NCBI RefSeq assembly: GCF_019334345.1 | Contig: NZ_JAHWQX010000004.1 | Location: forward strand, 62,001 to 126,000 | Source: Neohoeflea coraliihabitans | GTDB taxonomy: Bacteria; Pseudomonadota; Alphaproteobacteria; Rhizobiales; Rhizobiaceae | Reading direction: 5' to 3' | DNA length: 64,000 bases | In this document: positions 27,675 to 37,192 of the stretch, piece by piece | Numbering within the stretch: position 1 is the first letter of the stretch | Layout of the letters: each line of letters opens with the position of its first letter | Position numbers and translations under genes: made by a program | Notes under the pieces: model-generated | Told to the model about the DNA's origin: nothing | The model's input: only the letters and a program-made list of their open reading frames with translations | The model's database searches: none

Positions 27675-28226
27675 TTAGCCCAGCGCCAGCGGCTGACACC
27701 GGGCCTCGGAAAGAAAGCCGCGCGCCTGCCGTTCACTGCTCGGGTCCGGCACGATCGTGCGCAGCACGACAAACCCCTCGGGATTCTCCAGTTCGACGAA
27801 GATCGACCGCTGCAGGGCTTCCGGCATGTTGCGCCTGAGCTTGAGCATCTGTGCCGTTGTCCCCAGGATCATGTCGACCCCGTCGCCGATCGCCGCGCGG
27901 TCATTCATCGAGTACACCTCGTCCGAATGCCGGTCATAGATCGCCAGTGTCCACAAGGCGACAACGCCGCGCGCGGTGATGCGCAGTGGCGCCTCCTGCA
28001 GATCGAAGCGGCAGACCGCCGAGCGCAGATGCGGATCATCATTGAACAGGCCGGTGACGTTGGCCTCGTTGGCGAGCGTGAAGAACTGCTGCGTTTCGCC
28101 GAGCGCCACGACCCGCGAGAAGGCATCGCTGCCCGTCCAGCTCGGCAGCGCCAGAATGATGATGATGTGCAGCAGCGCCCCGCCGACCACACCGGTAAAC
28201 AGCGCCAGAAGCAGGCTACGCAGCAT
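27675..28226 (-). CDS. DUF1254-type membrane-anchored protein
   Basis: A 183-residue protein with an N-terminal membrane helix (MLRSLLLALFTGVVGGALLH) and a soluble domain resembling the DUF1254 family, which is usually found next to or fused with DUF1214. Here the DUF1214 gene lies directly upstream and overlaps by 11 bp, matching that pairing. Function is unknown. ATG 28226 is preferred because it puts the helix at the N-terminus; a longer frame to 28268 would run further into the partner gene. Confidence 0.8.
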   Translation of the reverse strand: MLRSLLLALFTGVVGGALLHIIIILALPSWTGSDAFSRVVALGETQQFFTLANEANVTGLFNDDPHLRSAVCRFDLQEAPLRITARGVVALWTLAIYDRHSDEVYSMNDRAAIGDGVDMILGTTAQMLKLRRNMPEALQRSIFVELENPEGFVVLRTIVPDPSSERQARGFLSEARCQPLALG

Positions 28227-28821
28227 CGCAGCCCATCCTTGTGATGGCCGGCATCGCCACTTCGCCAAGCCCGGCCGAGGAGGCGGTTGGCGTGTCGATC
28301 AGGGTCAGGACGAGGCGGAACGGCCCGGCATGTGTCACCGACAGCCAGTTGCCGGGCGCCGGACGCTGGCCGACCACCGCCTCGAATGTGCCGTTCTGGT
28401 CCTGCAAAAGCCGCCAGGACTGCAAGCTGTCAGGTTTTTCCGGGGCAGCGGTGAGCGGTCGCCCGTCCTCGTCGGTGGCGCGCAAGGTCCAGAACCGTGC
28501 CGGCGGCGTGCGCCCCGACAAACGGTAGCGGCATTCGCCGCGCAGGTCGCGCCCGGCATCATCGGCAAGCGCGGTGAATAACAGGCCTTCCGCCTGGCCG
28601 AGCAGCAGCCGGCCTTCTTCGGAACGGTGCGCGCGGGCATAGGGATCGGCCCGCTTCGTCTGGATGTCCGGATAGGCATCCCATGCCCCGACAGAGATGG
28701 CGCCGAAACCCGATGTCGCGTCCAGAAGGCGCAATGTTGCCCAACTGCCACCGCCGAAAGCGGTCACGAGGGCAACGAGAACGTAAAGCGGCAGGCGAAA
28801 CAAGATCTGAGCCTTCAGCAC
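28216..28821 (-). CDS. DUF1214-type exported or membrane-anchored protein
   Basis: A 201-residue protein with an N-terminal hydrophobic segment (LPLYVLVALVTAFGGGSW) and a beta-rich domain characteristic of DUF1214 (for example NWLSVTHAGPFRLVLTLIDTP near the C-terminus). The start codon is GTG at 28821 without a clear ribosome site, so the exact start is uncertain. It is translationally linked to the DUF1254 gene by an 11-bp overlap. Both sit downstream of the penicillin-binding protein gene on the same strand (73 bp gap), so an envelope function is possible. Confidence 0.8.
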   Translation of the reverse strand: MLKAQILFRLPLYVLVALVTAFGGGSWATLRLLDATSGFGAISVGAWDAYPDIQTKRADPYARAHRSEEGRLLLGQAEGLLFTALADDAGRDLRGECRYRLSGRTPPARFWTLRATDEDGRPLTAAPEKPDSLQSWRLLQDQNGTFEAVVGQRPAPGNWLSVTHAGPFRLVLTLIDTPTASSAGLGEVAMPAITRMGCDAA

Positions 28822-28894
28822 TGGCGCGCGGCGCAGGCGCCGCTATTGCGACCGCGTGACGGGCCGCTGAACACGAAGGCGCCGCAGGAACGCA

Positions 28895-31216
28895 TCATTC
28901 CTGCGCCTCGTTCGTCTCGATCCCCGCCGCCGCCGCCAGCTCATCCGAGTCAAGCGGTGGTGCCGTGCGCAAGGCCGTCAGGATCTGCCGCAAGACACGG
29001 GTTGTATCGCGGCTCAGCGAGCGCGGCCGCACGCGCGGCATCAGATCGCCTTCGCCGGTTGCGGCATTGCTCGACAGTTTCGCCGCGGCGATCATCTGCC
29101 GGTCAGGCTCGGCATCCTCGATCCCCGGAATCGGTTTGAATTCCACACCCTGATGCGCGTAATCCATGATCCGCTTGAACGTACTGGCCGGCAGGGAACC
29201 GCCGGTCATGCGGTTGGTCGGCGTGTAATCATCATTGCCGAACCAGACGGCGGTCGTGAAATTACCGGTATAGCCGACAAACCAGGCATCGCGGTAGGCC
29301 TGCGTGGTTCCGGTCTTGCCGGCGGTCTTCAGCCCGTCGAGCTTGGCCCGCCGCCCGGTTCCCCATTCCGGCACCTGGCTGAGGATCTGGTTCATCGCCG
29401 CCGTCGATTTGGTGCTCAGCACCTGTTTGGCCGGTGCTTCATCGCGCCGGAAATCATACAGGATCTCGCCCTGGTAGTTCATGATCTGGGTGACGCCATG
29501 CCGCCGCGTCTGCTTGCCGTTCATCATGAACACGCCATAGGCGGTCGCCTGGTCGAGAACGGTCACCTCCGAAGTGCCGAGCGCCATCGTCTTGTCGGTG
29601 CGGACCGGGGATTGTACGCCCATCGCCCGCGCCGTCTCCGCCACCACATCGGTGCCGAGTTCGCGCGACAGGCGTACGGGAACCGTGTTGATCGACTTGG
29701 CGAGCGCCGTCGTCAGGTCGACCCGGCCGCGATAGCTGCGCCCGTAATTGCGCGGCGACCAGCCATTCCAGGTGATCGCCGCATCGGTGATCGTCGATTG
29801 CGGCGTGTATCCGTCTTCCATTGCCGTCGCATAGACATAGACCTTGAACGACGAGCCCGGCTGGCGCAGCGCCCGCGTGGCGCGGTTGAACTGGCTTTCA
29901 CCGTAATCGCGGCCGCCGACCATGGCCCGCACCGCGCCGCCACTCTCGATCACCACCGCCGCGCCCTGGTCGGCGCGCATGTCGGCGCCCGACTGGCGCA
30001 GGCTGGACTTGATGGCGCTCTCGGCGGCCTTTTGCAGGCCCATGTCGATGCTGGTGCGCACGATCAGCGAATGCTGATCGAAGCGGACCGCCAGCCGCTT
30101 GACCTCCTCGAACGCCCAGTCGAGGAAATAATCGGGAGATTCAATGGCGCCGCGGTCGATGACGTCGGCCGGATTGCGCCGCGCCCCGATCACCTGCCCC
30201 TCGGTCATCAATTTGCCCTGCACCAGATTGGTCAGCACCTCGTTGGCCCGCGCCCGCGCCGCCGGCAGATTGATATGCGGTGCATAGCGCGCCGGCGCCT
30301 TGAACAGCCCGGCCAGCATCGCCGCTTCCGCCAGCGTCACATCGGTGACGTCCTTGCCGAAATAGAACTGCGACGCCCCGGCCACCCCGAAGGTGCCGCC
30401 GCCCATATAGGCGCGGTCGAGATACAGGCTCAGGATTTCCTTCTTCGACAGATTGGCCTCGAGCCACACCGCCAGGAAGGCCTCCTTGATCTTGCGCTCG
30501 ATCGTCCGCTCATTGGTCAGAAACAGGTTCTTGGCCAACTGCTGCGTCAGCGTGGAGCCGCCCTGGACGACGCCGCCGGCGCGCGCATTCTCGGTCATGG
30601 CCCGCACCAGGCCGAAAAAGTCGATGCCGAAATGCTCGAAAAACCGCCGATCCTCGGTGGCCAGAACCGATTTGACCAGATGGTCGGGAAGCTGATCGAC
30701 CGGCGCCGAATCCTCGTGGATGATGCCGCGATGCCCGATTTCGTTGCCGTAACGGTCGAGAAAGGTGACGGCGAAATCATCGCGCGCCCGCCAGTTGCCC
30801 GCCGTTTCCTCGAACGCCGGCAGCGCCAGCGCCAGCATCAGCACCGCCCCGGCGACGCCGATATTCATGCCTTCGCCGGCCACTTCGGACACCACCTTCA
30901 TTGCCCCGCGGGCGCGGAAGCGGCGGAAGAAGATGGTGATCTCTTCCCAGCGCTCGCCGGCCGAGAAGCCGGCATCCCACAGGGTCGAATCGATCCATGA
31001 ATCAAGCCGCAGGAGGAAGGTTGCGCGCTTTGCTTCCGGCACGCGCGCCGCCGGAGCAGCAGGTCGCGCCGTCTCGTCCGCGCCGTCCTGCTCCGGTGCA
31101 ATCTCATGATCCGCCGCCGCCTGCTGATCTGGCGCGGCCTTCTGATCTGGTGAATCCTGCCGCCGCCACGCGCCGCGCGGCAGCATCCGGCCCAGAGAAT
31201 TCAGCAGTTTTTTCAA
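28895..31216 (-). CDS. Class A penicillin-binding protein (PBP1A family)
   Basis: A 773-residue bifunctional cell-wall synthase. A cytoplasmic tail of about 110 residues (including a Gln/Ala/Asp-rich stretch) precedes one membrane helix near residue 120. The glycosyltransferase GT51 domain follows, with the catalytic [14 protein letters not shown] motif and [12 protein letters not shown]. The transpeptidase domain has the SxxK serine in PGSSFK (about residue 455), SIN and KTGTT. The start is TTG at 31216 with GGGAG upstream. It polymerises lipid II and cross-links peptidoglycan in the periplasm. Confidence 0.94.
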   Translation of the reverse strand: MKKLLNSLGRMLPRGAWRRQDSPDQKAAPDQQAAADHEIAPEQDGADETARPAAPAARVPEAKRATFLLRLDSWIDSTLWDAGFSAGERWEEITIFFRRFRARGAMKVVSEVAGEGMNIGVAGAVLMLALALPAFEETAGNWRARDDFAVTFLDRYGNEIGHRGIIHEDSAPVDQLPDHLVKSVLATEDRRFFEHFGIDFFGLVRAMTENARAGGVVQGGSTLTQQLAKNLFLTNERTIERKIKEAFLAVWLEANLSKKEILSLYLDRAYMGGGTFGVAGASQFYFGKDVTDVTLAEAAMLAGLFKAPARYAPHINLPAARARANEVLTNLVQGKLMTEGQVIGARRNPADVIDRGAIESPDYFLDWAFEEVKRLAVRFDQHSLIVRTSIDMGLQKAAESAIKSSLRQSGADMRADQGAAVVIESGGAVRAMVGGRDYGESQFNRATRALRQPGSSFKVYVYATAMEDGYTPQSTITDAAITWNGWSPRNYGRSYRGRVDLTTALAKSINTVPVRLSRELGTDVVAETARAMGVQSPVRTDKTMALGTSEVTVLDQATAYGVFMMNGKQTRRHGVTQIMNYQGEILYDFRRDEAPAKQVLSTKSTAAMNQILSQVPEWGTGRRAKLDGLKTAGKTGTTQAYRDAWFVGYTGNFTTAVWFGNDDYTPTNRMTGGSLPASTFKRIMDYAHQGVEFKPIPGIEDAEPDRQMIAAAKLSSNAATGEGDLMPRVRPRSLSRDTTRVLRQILTALRTAPPLDSDELAAAAGIETNEAQE

Positions 31217-31459
31217 AGACGTCGTGCTCCCTCGCCAGCCGGGCCGGCAATCAGTCTACACTCCCGCCGCCGCGAGCGGAACCGCCACCCGCCCGGCAAG
31301 TCGGCCAGGCGGCGGGCCGGCAAAAAGGCGCGCAGGACAGGCGCGCAGGGCGGGCAAGCGCCCACCCTGACATCATTTGGGTTTTGGCGTATTTTGACCA
31401 CAAGAACAAGTCAGCAGTCGGGCACCATTGCCCGCCGCCAGCCAACCCCGGGGACTTTC

Positions 31460-31939
31460 ATGGACGACGTGCCTTTCTGGCAACGAACGACGCTCGAGGA
31501 GATGAGCCCCGCCGAATGGGAAAGCCTGTGCGACGGCTGCGGCCGCTGCTGCCTCAACAAGCTCGAGGACTGGGACACCGGCGAGATCGCCTGGACCAAC
31601 ATCGCCTGCCGCCTGCTCGACGGCACCAGCTGCCGCTGCAGCGACTATCACAACCGCCAGGCCGAGGTGCCCGACTGCATCGGCCTGACGCCGCAGACCG
31701 TGCGCGCCTTGACCTGGCTGCCGCCCACCTGCGGCTACCGCCTGGTCGCCGAGGGCCGCGATCTCTACTGGTGGCACCCGCTGGTCTCCGGCGATCCCGA
31801 CAGCGTGCACGCCGCCGGCATATCGGTGCGCGGCCGCACCGTCAGCGAGCGCGACATCAACCTCGATGATTTCGAGGATCATATTGTCGAATGGCCGGAG
31901 GAAGAGCCGGCGGGAGAAGAGGGAAAGAAGGCGGGGTAG
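31460..31939 (+). CDS. YcgN family cysteine-cluster protein
   Basis: A 159-residue soluble protein of the YcgN/UPF0260 family. The cysteine cluster [14 protein letters not shown] near residue 25, then [14 protein letters not shown] and CIGLTP, is diagnostic of proteins that may carry a metal or Fe-S centre; the role is unknown. GGGGA precedes ATG 31460. The C-terminal tail is Glu/Lys-rich. It is single on this strand, with two minus-strand genes following convergently. Confidence 0.88.
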   Translation: MDDVPFWQRTTLEEMSPAEWESLCDGCGRCCLNKLEDWDTGEIAWTNIACRLLDGTSCRCSDYHNRQAEVPDCIGLTPQTVRALTWLPPTCGYRLVAEGRDLYWWHPLVSGDPDSVHAAGISVRGRTVSERDINLDDFEDHIVEWPEEEPAGEEGKKAG

Positions 31940-32024
31940 GTGAGGGGGGAGGGTTGCGCTCAGCGACGACCCGATTGACCATGCAGGTCCGTCGGCGCGA
32001 TTCACCGAACCAGCGGCGCACCTC

Positions 32025-32384
32025 TCATTGCGGAAGCGTACCGAAGAACGCTTGAATCTGCGCTTGAAATGCAATGAAGGCGCCTATGAGCGTGATCGCC
32101 CCAACGACGGCTGTGTTGATGTATCCCTTCGTTGGCAAGGCGCTCACCCGCTCTTCTATGCGTACCAAACGCTCTCGCGAATCTTTGACATCGGGTTTGA
32201 TAGCTGCGACGTCCGACCTGATCGCATCTGTGTAGGCTTCGAGCGACGCCACTCTGGCTTCCAGACCGTTCATTCCACCTCCTCCTCCCGTTGGTGACAA
32301 GGGACCGCTCTTGCCCGGCGGCCCGAAATCGTCCTTCAAAGGGACAACGTTACCATCCGCAAAATCTGGGGCGCTTTCAGTCAT
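32025..32384 (-). CDS. Small protein with predicted coiled coil and C-terminal membrane helix
   Basis: A 119-residue protein: a Gly/Pro-rich N-terminus, a heptad-like helical segment (MNGLEARVASLEAYTDAIRSD and onward, residues 38-80) and a C-terminal helix (INTAVVGAITLIGAFIAFQ, about 89-107). This architecture (coiled coil plus tail anchor) is common in small phage-associated and XhlA-like membrane proteins, but no specific family can be assigned. It overlaps the preceding gene by 4 bp (ATGA). It lies just upstream of the GTA cluster on the opposite strand. Confidence 0.65.
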   Translation of the reverse strand: MTESAPDFADGNVVPLKDDFGPPGKSGPLSPTGGGGGMNGLEARVASLEAYTDAIRSDVAAIKPDVKDSRERLVRIEERVSALPTKGYINTAVVGAITLIGAFIAFQAQIQAFFGTLPQ

Positions 32385-32695
32385 TTTGCAACAACGGAGC
32401 TCATCAAGGCCATGAAAAAAAGCCGATGGGCGTTCTGAGCCTCGATCAGGAGTCGCCGGCTTTCGTGATTGAGATGATTTGCCTCGTCCACCTGACCATT
32501 TGAGTGCGCAATGATGGCATCCTGGAATAACGCTTGCGCACGCGCCATGTTGTCAAATGAGAAATACAATCTGTCCATGTCGACGCGGGTGACGCGGAGA
32601 TCGAGAAATTGCGTTTCCGGTATATCCACCCATTTCTCAATGATCTGGCTTGGGATCGTCACAGAATTTGGCAGAGGTGCTTCCAGCTTGTTCAT
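32381..32695 (-). CDS. Hypothetical protein coupled to the coiled-coil membrane protein
   Basis: A 104-residue soluble protein with no family I recognise. It looks like a genuine coding sequence: mixed composition, a helical C-terminal half (ARAQALFQDAIIAHSNGQVDEANHLN) and a 4-bp ATGA overlap with the next gene. The GC content is noticeably lower than in flanking genes, and the DNA upstream (32700-32830) is AT-rich, which may mark horizontal acquisition or a strong promoter. Confidence 0.6.
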   Translation of the reverse strand: MNKLEAPLPNSVTIPSQIIEKWVDIPETQFLDLRVTRVDMDRLYFSFDNMARAQALFQDAIIAHSNGQVDEANHLNHESRRLLIEAQNAHRLFFMALMSSVVAK

Positions 32696-32936
32696 CCTTC
32701 ATTACTATCAAATCTTTGCGTTATTTGCGAGTTGTTTTATAATTCGTCCTGCTGTTGCTAGTATCCGTTAAGCAGGATGGCAGATTCGATTTATAGGAAA
32801 ATAATCCTTGCAACCGCAACGGTGATCTGCTAGGGTTCTGTCATCGTCACAGAAATGCGCCGGTGAGGCGGTTCGCTGATCCGGAGGTGCATGCTTGGTG
32901 CCGGCGGATTCGGCTTCGCCATAGAGATGCGGAACC

Positions 32937-33074
<138 letters not shown>

Positions 33075-33165
33075 GACCGAGCGGCTGCGACGGATACAGC
33101 GGCAGCCGCAACCATCGTCAGCAGGCTTCCATCGCCTCGCCCACAAAACAATTGCCGTTTGCCTG

Positions 33166-33191
33166 AGCGTCCCTTTGCGGGCGCTTTTTTT
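33166..33191 (+). terminator. Rho-independent terminator just before GTA gene 1
   Basis: AGCGTCC pairs with GGGCGCT (one wobble) around a 6-base loop and is followed by seven T. It points towards the GTA cluster and lies 43 bases upstream of the gene 1 start codon. No plus-strand gene with good support precedes it, so it may be a leader attenuator or end the transcript of the short Arg-rich ORF that stops at 33166. Confidence 0.75.
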
Positions 33192-33233
33192 CGTTTTCCG
33201 TTCCGAAAATTTCGCACCCCTGGAGGTTTGCTG

Positions 33234-33923
33234 ATGCAGGATCACTCTGTTTCCGGCCAGAAAACACATGCGCCGCTGCCCGCGGCACATCGATCGCCGG
33301 TCGGCCCGCCGCCCATCGGCCCGACGACTGTTGGCGCGCCGCCGCTCTGCCCGCCGCCCGTCTGCCAGTCCCAGAATCGCAAGGCTCCGGCCGCCTGTAT
33401 TCTCGAGGTCAAGCATGCGCTCGACCGGCGTGTCGAAAGCGGCGCCGGGCACAGCGATCCCGAAGGCACGGCGCGCATGCTGGTCAAGATGCGCGCCGTC
33501 CTGTCGCGCGAACTCGACCGCTTCGCCGCCGCCGCGCCTCTTAATGACGCGCAGCCGGTGGACGGCAAGGCGGCCATCGACCTCGTGTCGCTGATCGCCC
33601 GCACCTTGGAGAAGATCGACCAGCTGGAAAGCCAGATCGCCGCCGCGCAGCGCGACGGGCAGGGGGAACTCAGCAGCACCGAGCGCACCGCCTTGCACCG
33701 CACCGTCAGCGATCTGATTGCCACGCTTGCCAGGCGGCATGCGGGGCAGCCGCAGGAGAAAAGCGGTGACAGCGGTGATCGGCAGCCGGGCGCTGGCGGC
33801 ACTGTTGATAATGCTGCGCCGGCACAAGCGACGGGTGGACATAACGGGGCAGGACCTGCCGCACACGCGTGTTCCGCCGGCGCAGATCCCTCCGCTGGCC
33901 CGGCTACCGGAGCGGACCGATAG
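33234..33923 (+). CDS. GTA gene 1 homologue, putative small terminase subunit
   Basis: A 229-residue soluble protein at the gene 1 position of the GTA cluster, directly before the large terminase. The N-terminal 50 residues are Pro-rich (repeated PPPIGP, PPLCPP). The central part (about 55-165) is helical with a charged pattern (ILEVKHALDRRVESG and DLVSLIARTLEKIDQLE), consistent with a DNA-recognising packaging protein. The C-terminal 60 residues are Gly/Ala-rich and probably disordered. GGAGG 7 bases before ATG 33234 is a strong ribosome site. The role is inferred mainly from position. Confidence 0.7.
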   Translation: MQDHSVSGQKTHAPLPAAHRSPVGPPPIGPTTVGAPPLCPPPVCQSQNRKAPAACILEVKHALDRRVESGAGHSDPEGTARMLVKMRAVLSRELDRFAAAAPLNDAQPVDGKAAIDLVSLIARTLEKIDQLESQIAAAQRDGQGELSSTERTALHRTVSDLIATLARRHAGQPQEKSGDSGDRQPGAGGTVDNAAPAQATGGHNGAGPAAHACSAGADPSAGPATGADR

Positions 33924-35326
33924 CCAGCAATCCGGACGCCTTGCCAAGCAACAGGCCGGACATCGTGCCCGACACCGTGCCGATCAGGGCCGCGGCAGAC
34001 GCCGCGCAGCCGGCTGGCTCCGATGGCAATACCGATGCTGGTGGCCGCGAGCTGATCGCGCATTTCATCGCCGGCCTGTCCGATGACAGCCTGCGCGCTC
34101 TGCCGCATTTCTGGCCGCTGATCAGCCATCCGGCGCAGCGTCCGCCACAGGGCGACTGGCGCACCTGGCTGCTGCTTGGCGGCCGCGGCTCCGGCAAGAC
34201 CCGCGCCGGCGCCGAATGGGTGCATGCGCTGGCCAGCGGCGAGGCGGAAGGGCTCGGCTCCGACGGGCGCATTGCCCTTGTCGGCGAGACCTTTTCCGAT
34301 GCCCGCGAGGTGATGGTCGACGGCATTTCCGGCATCCTGGCGATTGCCCGGCATCAGCGCCCGCGTCTCGAGGCGACCCGCCGCCGCCGCCTCCTCTGGC
34401 CGAGCGGCGCCATCGCCCAGATGTTCTCCTCGGAGGACCCGGAAAGCCTGCGCGGCCCGCAATTTTCAGTGGCCTGGGGCGACGAGCTCGGCAAGTGGCG
34501 GCATGCCCGCGACACATGGGACATGCTGCAGTTCGGCCTGCGCCTCGGACCGCGCCCGCGCCAGCTGATCACAACGACGCCGCGCCCGACGCCGCTGCTT
34601 CTGGCCCTGGTCAAGGATGCCGGCACCGTGCTGGTGCGCAGCGCCACCGCCGACAACGCCGCCAATCTGGCGCCGGGTTTTCTGAATGCGCTCAGGGCGC
34701 GCTATCAGGGCACCCGCCTTGGCCGCCAGGAGCTGGACGGTGAACTGATCGCCGACCGCGAGGACGGCCTGTGGCGCCGCCGCCAGCTCGAAGAGCTCGT
34801 CATCCGCCGGCCCGGACCGTTGCGCCGCATCGTCGTTGCCATCGACCCGCCGACCTCCGGCACCGCGAAAGGCTCCTGCTGCGGCCTTGTCGCCGCCGGC
34901 CTTGGCGAGGATGGTCGCGCCGTCGTGCTCGCCGACGCCTCACGCGAGGCCGCCGGCCCGACCGCCTGGGCGCGCGCCGCCGTGGCGCTCTACCGGCGCT
35001 TTGATGCCGATTGCGTCGTTGCCGAGGTCAACCAGGGCGGCGACATGGTCGAGGCGGTGCTGCGCACGGTGGCGCCCGAACTGCCGCTGCGCAAGGTGCA
35101 TGCCAGCCGCGGCAAATGGCTGCGCGCCGAGCCGGTGGCCGCGCTTTACGAGCAGGGCAGGGTGGTGCATGCCGGCCACTTTCCGGCGCTCGAGGACCAG
35201 ATGTGCGACTTCGGCCGCGACGGCCTGTCCTCGGGCGCATCGCCCGACCGCCTCGACGCGCTGGTCTGGGCCTTAAGCGAACTGATGCTCAGCCGGCGCG
35301 GCCAGCCCAGCCTGCGGCATTTGTAG
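33869..35326 (+). CDS. GTA large terminase (DNA packaging ATPase/nuclease)
   Basis: Packages random host DNA into GTA heads. The ATPase domain has a Walker A motif LLLGGRGSGKTRAG and a downstream acidic motif SVAWGDELGKW; the RNase H-like nuclease domain shows IVVAIDPPTSG and a late SPDRLDALVWAL segment with conserved Asp. Up to 485 residues if the GTG at 33869 is used, but the first 30-60 residues are Pro/Arg-rich and non-conserved, and in-frame GTGs at 33965 and 33977 are equally plausible starts. With the longest start it overlaps gene 1 by 55 bp. Confidence 0.9.
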   Translation: MFRRRRSLRWPGYRSGPIASNPDALPSNRPDIVPDTVPIRAAADAAQPAGSDGNTDAGGRELIAHFIAGLSDDSLRALPHFWPLISHPAQRPPQGDWRTWLLLGGRGSGKTRAGAEWVHALASGEAEGLGSDGRIALVGETFSDAREVMVDGISGILAIARHQRPRLEATRRRRLLWPSGAIAQMFSSEDPESLRGPQFSVAWGDELGKWRHARDTWDMLQFGLRLGPRPRQLITTTPRPTPLLLALVKDAGTVLVRSATADNAANLAPGFLNALRARYQGTRLGRQELDGELIADREDGLWRRRQLEELVIRRPGPLRRIVVAIDPPTSGTAKGSCCGLVAAGLGEDGRAVVLADASREAAGPTAWARAAVALYRRFDADCVVAEVNQGGDMVEAVLRTVAPELPLRKVHASRGKWLRAEPVAALYEQGRVVHAGHFPALEDQMCDFGRDGLSSGASPDRLDALVWALSELMLSRRGQPSLRHL

Positions 35327-35384
35327 TCAACGCCGCCCGCTTGTTCTCGCGCGGCGGATCGGTTACCTCGGCGCCAGTCTTGTT

Positions 35385-35424
35385 ACGGGCCAGTGGCATT
35401 ACGGGCCGTTGTCACGGGCCAGTG
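35385..35424 (+). repeat. Three 11-bp direct repeats upstream of the Dabb gene
   Basis: ACGGGCCAGTG at 35385-35395 and 35414-35424 flank a diverged copy ACGGGCCGTTG at 35401-35411, spaced 16 and 13 bp start to start. The last copy ends 18 bases before the ATG of the inserted Dabb gene. They may be regulator binding sites or relics of the insertion. Confidence 0.75.
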
Positions 35425-35442
35425 TTAATACGGGAATCAAAC

Positions 35443-35736
35443 ATGCTCCGCCATATCGTCTTCTTCCGCGCCAAGGATCCCGCCAATGCCGAGGCCGTCT
35501 ATGAAGGTCTGAAAATGCTGACCAGGACGCCGCATGCGCGTTTCATGGAGGTCGGCCGCGTCAGCGTCCGCGACACGATTTCCGAGCCGGTCGATTTCGT
35601 CGTCTACGGCGAATTCGACGACGCGGCGGCGCTGGCCGCCTTCAAGGCAGAGCCGCTGTACCAGCAGTCGATCGAGGTCGTCCGCCCCTTGCGCGATCTG
35701 CGCATCGCCGCCGATTTCGAATCCGAACAGCCCTAG
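35443..35736 (+). CDS. Dabb family (stress-responsive A/B barrel) protein inserted in the GTA cluster
   Basis: A 97-residue dimeric alpha/beta-barrel protein: LRHIVFFRAKDP at the start, then a DFVVYGEFDDAAALAAFKAEPLYQQ segment typical of the fold. Family members range from plant stress proteins to small enzymes; no substrate can be inferred. It sits between the large terminase and the portal gene, where the Rhodobacter GTA has no such gene. It has direct repeats upstream and its own terminator downstream, so it behaves as an independent cassette. The ribosome site before ATG 35443 is weak. Confidence 0.88.
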   Translation: MLRHIVFFRAKDPANAEAVYEGLKMLTRTPHARFMEVGRVSVRDTISEPVDFVVYGEFDDAAALAAFKAEPLYQQSIEVVRPLRDLRIAADFESEQP

Positions 35737-35805
35737 GGGCCTGAACCAGAAATTTTTCGCCCGCCCGGCTTTTCGCGCCGGCGCGAACCAGACGATCAAG
35801 CTTCG

Positions 35806-35834
35806 CCCGCCGGCTTTCTCCCGGCGGGTTTTTT
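35806..35834 (+). terminator. Rho-independent terminator after the Dabb gene
   Basis: CCCGCCGG pairs with CCGGCGGG around a 7-base loop and is followed by six T. It lies between GTA genes 2 and 3, so the portal gene and everything downstream would need read-through or a promoter in the remaining 71 bp. Confidence 0.9.
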
Positions 35835-35905
35835 CATGCCCGCCGCACGGCCGCAGGATTCTTGATCTTCGGCTCGATCGGCGCATTTGCAGGAAAGGAC
35901 GGCCA

Positions 35906-37162
35906 ATGGCCTGGACCGTGCGATTGCCGTTTTCATGGGCGCCGGGGCGCCACCCGACGCACGCCCCGCCCTCTGATGCCCCACCCCCTGAGGCCTCACC
36001 TCCCAATGCCGAACGCAAGGCGCATCTGCCGGCGGCGCTGGCGGCGCTCGGCGCCAGCATCGGCGCCTCCTGGACGGCGCGCAGCTACCCGTCTTTGGCG
36101 CGTGAGGGCTTCATGGGCAACCCGGTGGCCCACCGCGCCGTGCGCATGATCGCCGAGACGGCGGCGGCGACGCCCTGGCTCGTCTATGAGGGCGAGCGCG
36201 AACACCCGCGGCATCCGGTTCTCGACCTTCTGGCGCGTCCCAACGGGCAGGTGTCCGGCACCGAGTTTCTCGAAACCCTCTACGGCCATCTGCTGATTTC
36301 CGGCAATGCCTGGCTCGACGCCATTGCCGGCGGCGACGGCCTGATCGGCCTGCAGATCCTGCGGCCCGACCGCGTGCGCACCATTGCCGGTCCCGATGGC
36401 TGGCCGGTGGCGCATGAATACGGCGTCGGCAACAAGCGCCGGCGCTATCCCGTCGACCCGGTCGCAGGCCGCGGCCTTCTGCATCTGCGCCTGTTCCACC
36501 CGCTCGATGACCATGCCGGCTTTCCACCGCTCGGCGCCGCCCAGATGGCGCTTGATCTGCACAACCAGTCGAGCACCTGGAACAAGGCGCTGCTCGACAA
36601 TTCGGCCCGCCCCTCGGGCGCCCTGGTCTATCAGCCCAAGGATGGCGGCAATCTCACCGAAGAGCAGTTCGATCGGCTCAAGCAGCAGCTCGAGGAGGGC
36701 TACCAGGGCGCCAGCCGTGCCGGCCGGCCAATGCTGCTCGAGGGCGGGCTGGACTGGAAGGCAATGGGCCTGACGCCGCGCGACATGGATTTCGTCGAGG
36801 CCCGCAATGGCGCCGCCCGCGACATCGCTCTGGCCCTTGGCGTACCGCCGATGCTGATCGGCATTCCCGGCGATCTGACCTATGCCAATTACCAGGAGGC
36901 CAACCGCGCCTTCTGCCGCCAGACCGTGCTGCCGCTGGTGGCCCGCACCGCCGCCGCCCTGAGCAACTGGCTGGCCCCGGTCTACGGCGCCGGCATCCGC
37001 CTTGATTTCGATGCCGACCGGCTGCCCGGTCTCGAGGCTGAACGCGAGGCGCTGTGGAACCGGCTCTCGAGGGCCGACTTCCTGACCGCCGACGAAAAGA
37101 GGGAAGCTCTTGGTTATCAAGCGCTTGGCGAGAAAACCGGACTCACTTCGCAAGACAATTGA
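35906..37162 (+). CDS. GTA portal protein (HK97 family)
   Basis: A 418-residue homologue of phage HK97 portal proteins, which form the dodecameric ring for DNA entry and tail attachment. Recognisable features are the SGNAWLDAI segment, the FHPLDDHAGFPPLGAAQMAL region and the conserved GVPPMLIGIPGDLTYANYQEANRAF near the C-terminal third. ATG 35906 has AGGAAAGGA upstream; the frame is open further 5' but there it overlaps the Dabb gene in another frame. The N-terminal 35 residues are Pro-rich and variable. Confidence 0.93.
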   Translation: MAWTVRLPFSWAPGRHPTHAPPSDAPPPEASPPNAERKAHLPAALAALGASIGASWTARSYPSLAREGFMGNPVAHRAVRMIAETAAATPWLVYEGEREHPRHPVLDLLARPNGQVSGTEFLETLYGHLLISGNAWLDAIAGGDGLIGLQILRPDRVRTIAGPDGWPVAHEYGVGNKRRRYPVDPVAGRGLLHLRLFHPLDDHAGFPPLGAAQMALDLHNQSSTWNKALLDNSARPSGALVYQPKDGGNLTEEQFDRLKQQLEEGYQGASRAGRPMLLEGGLDWKAMGLTPRDMDFVEARNGAARDIALALGVPPMLIGIPGDLTYANYQEANRAFCRQTVLPLVARTAAALSNWLAPVYGAGIRLDFDADRLPGLEAEREALWNRLSRADFLTADEKREALGYQALGEKTGLTSQDN

Positions 37163-37192
37163 ATCGATCCCGCAAGTCATCGGAGACGCCCC

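Noticed and set aside
27375-28244. 289-codon plus-strand frame covering the DUF1254 gene
   Set aside because: It is antisense to a membrane-anchored DUF1254 protein that pairs with DUF1214; its translation is Arg/Pro/Gln-rich.
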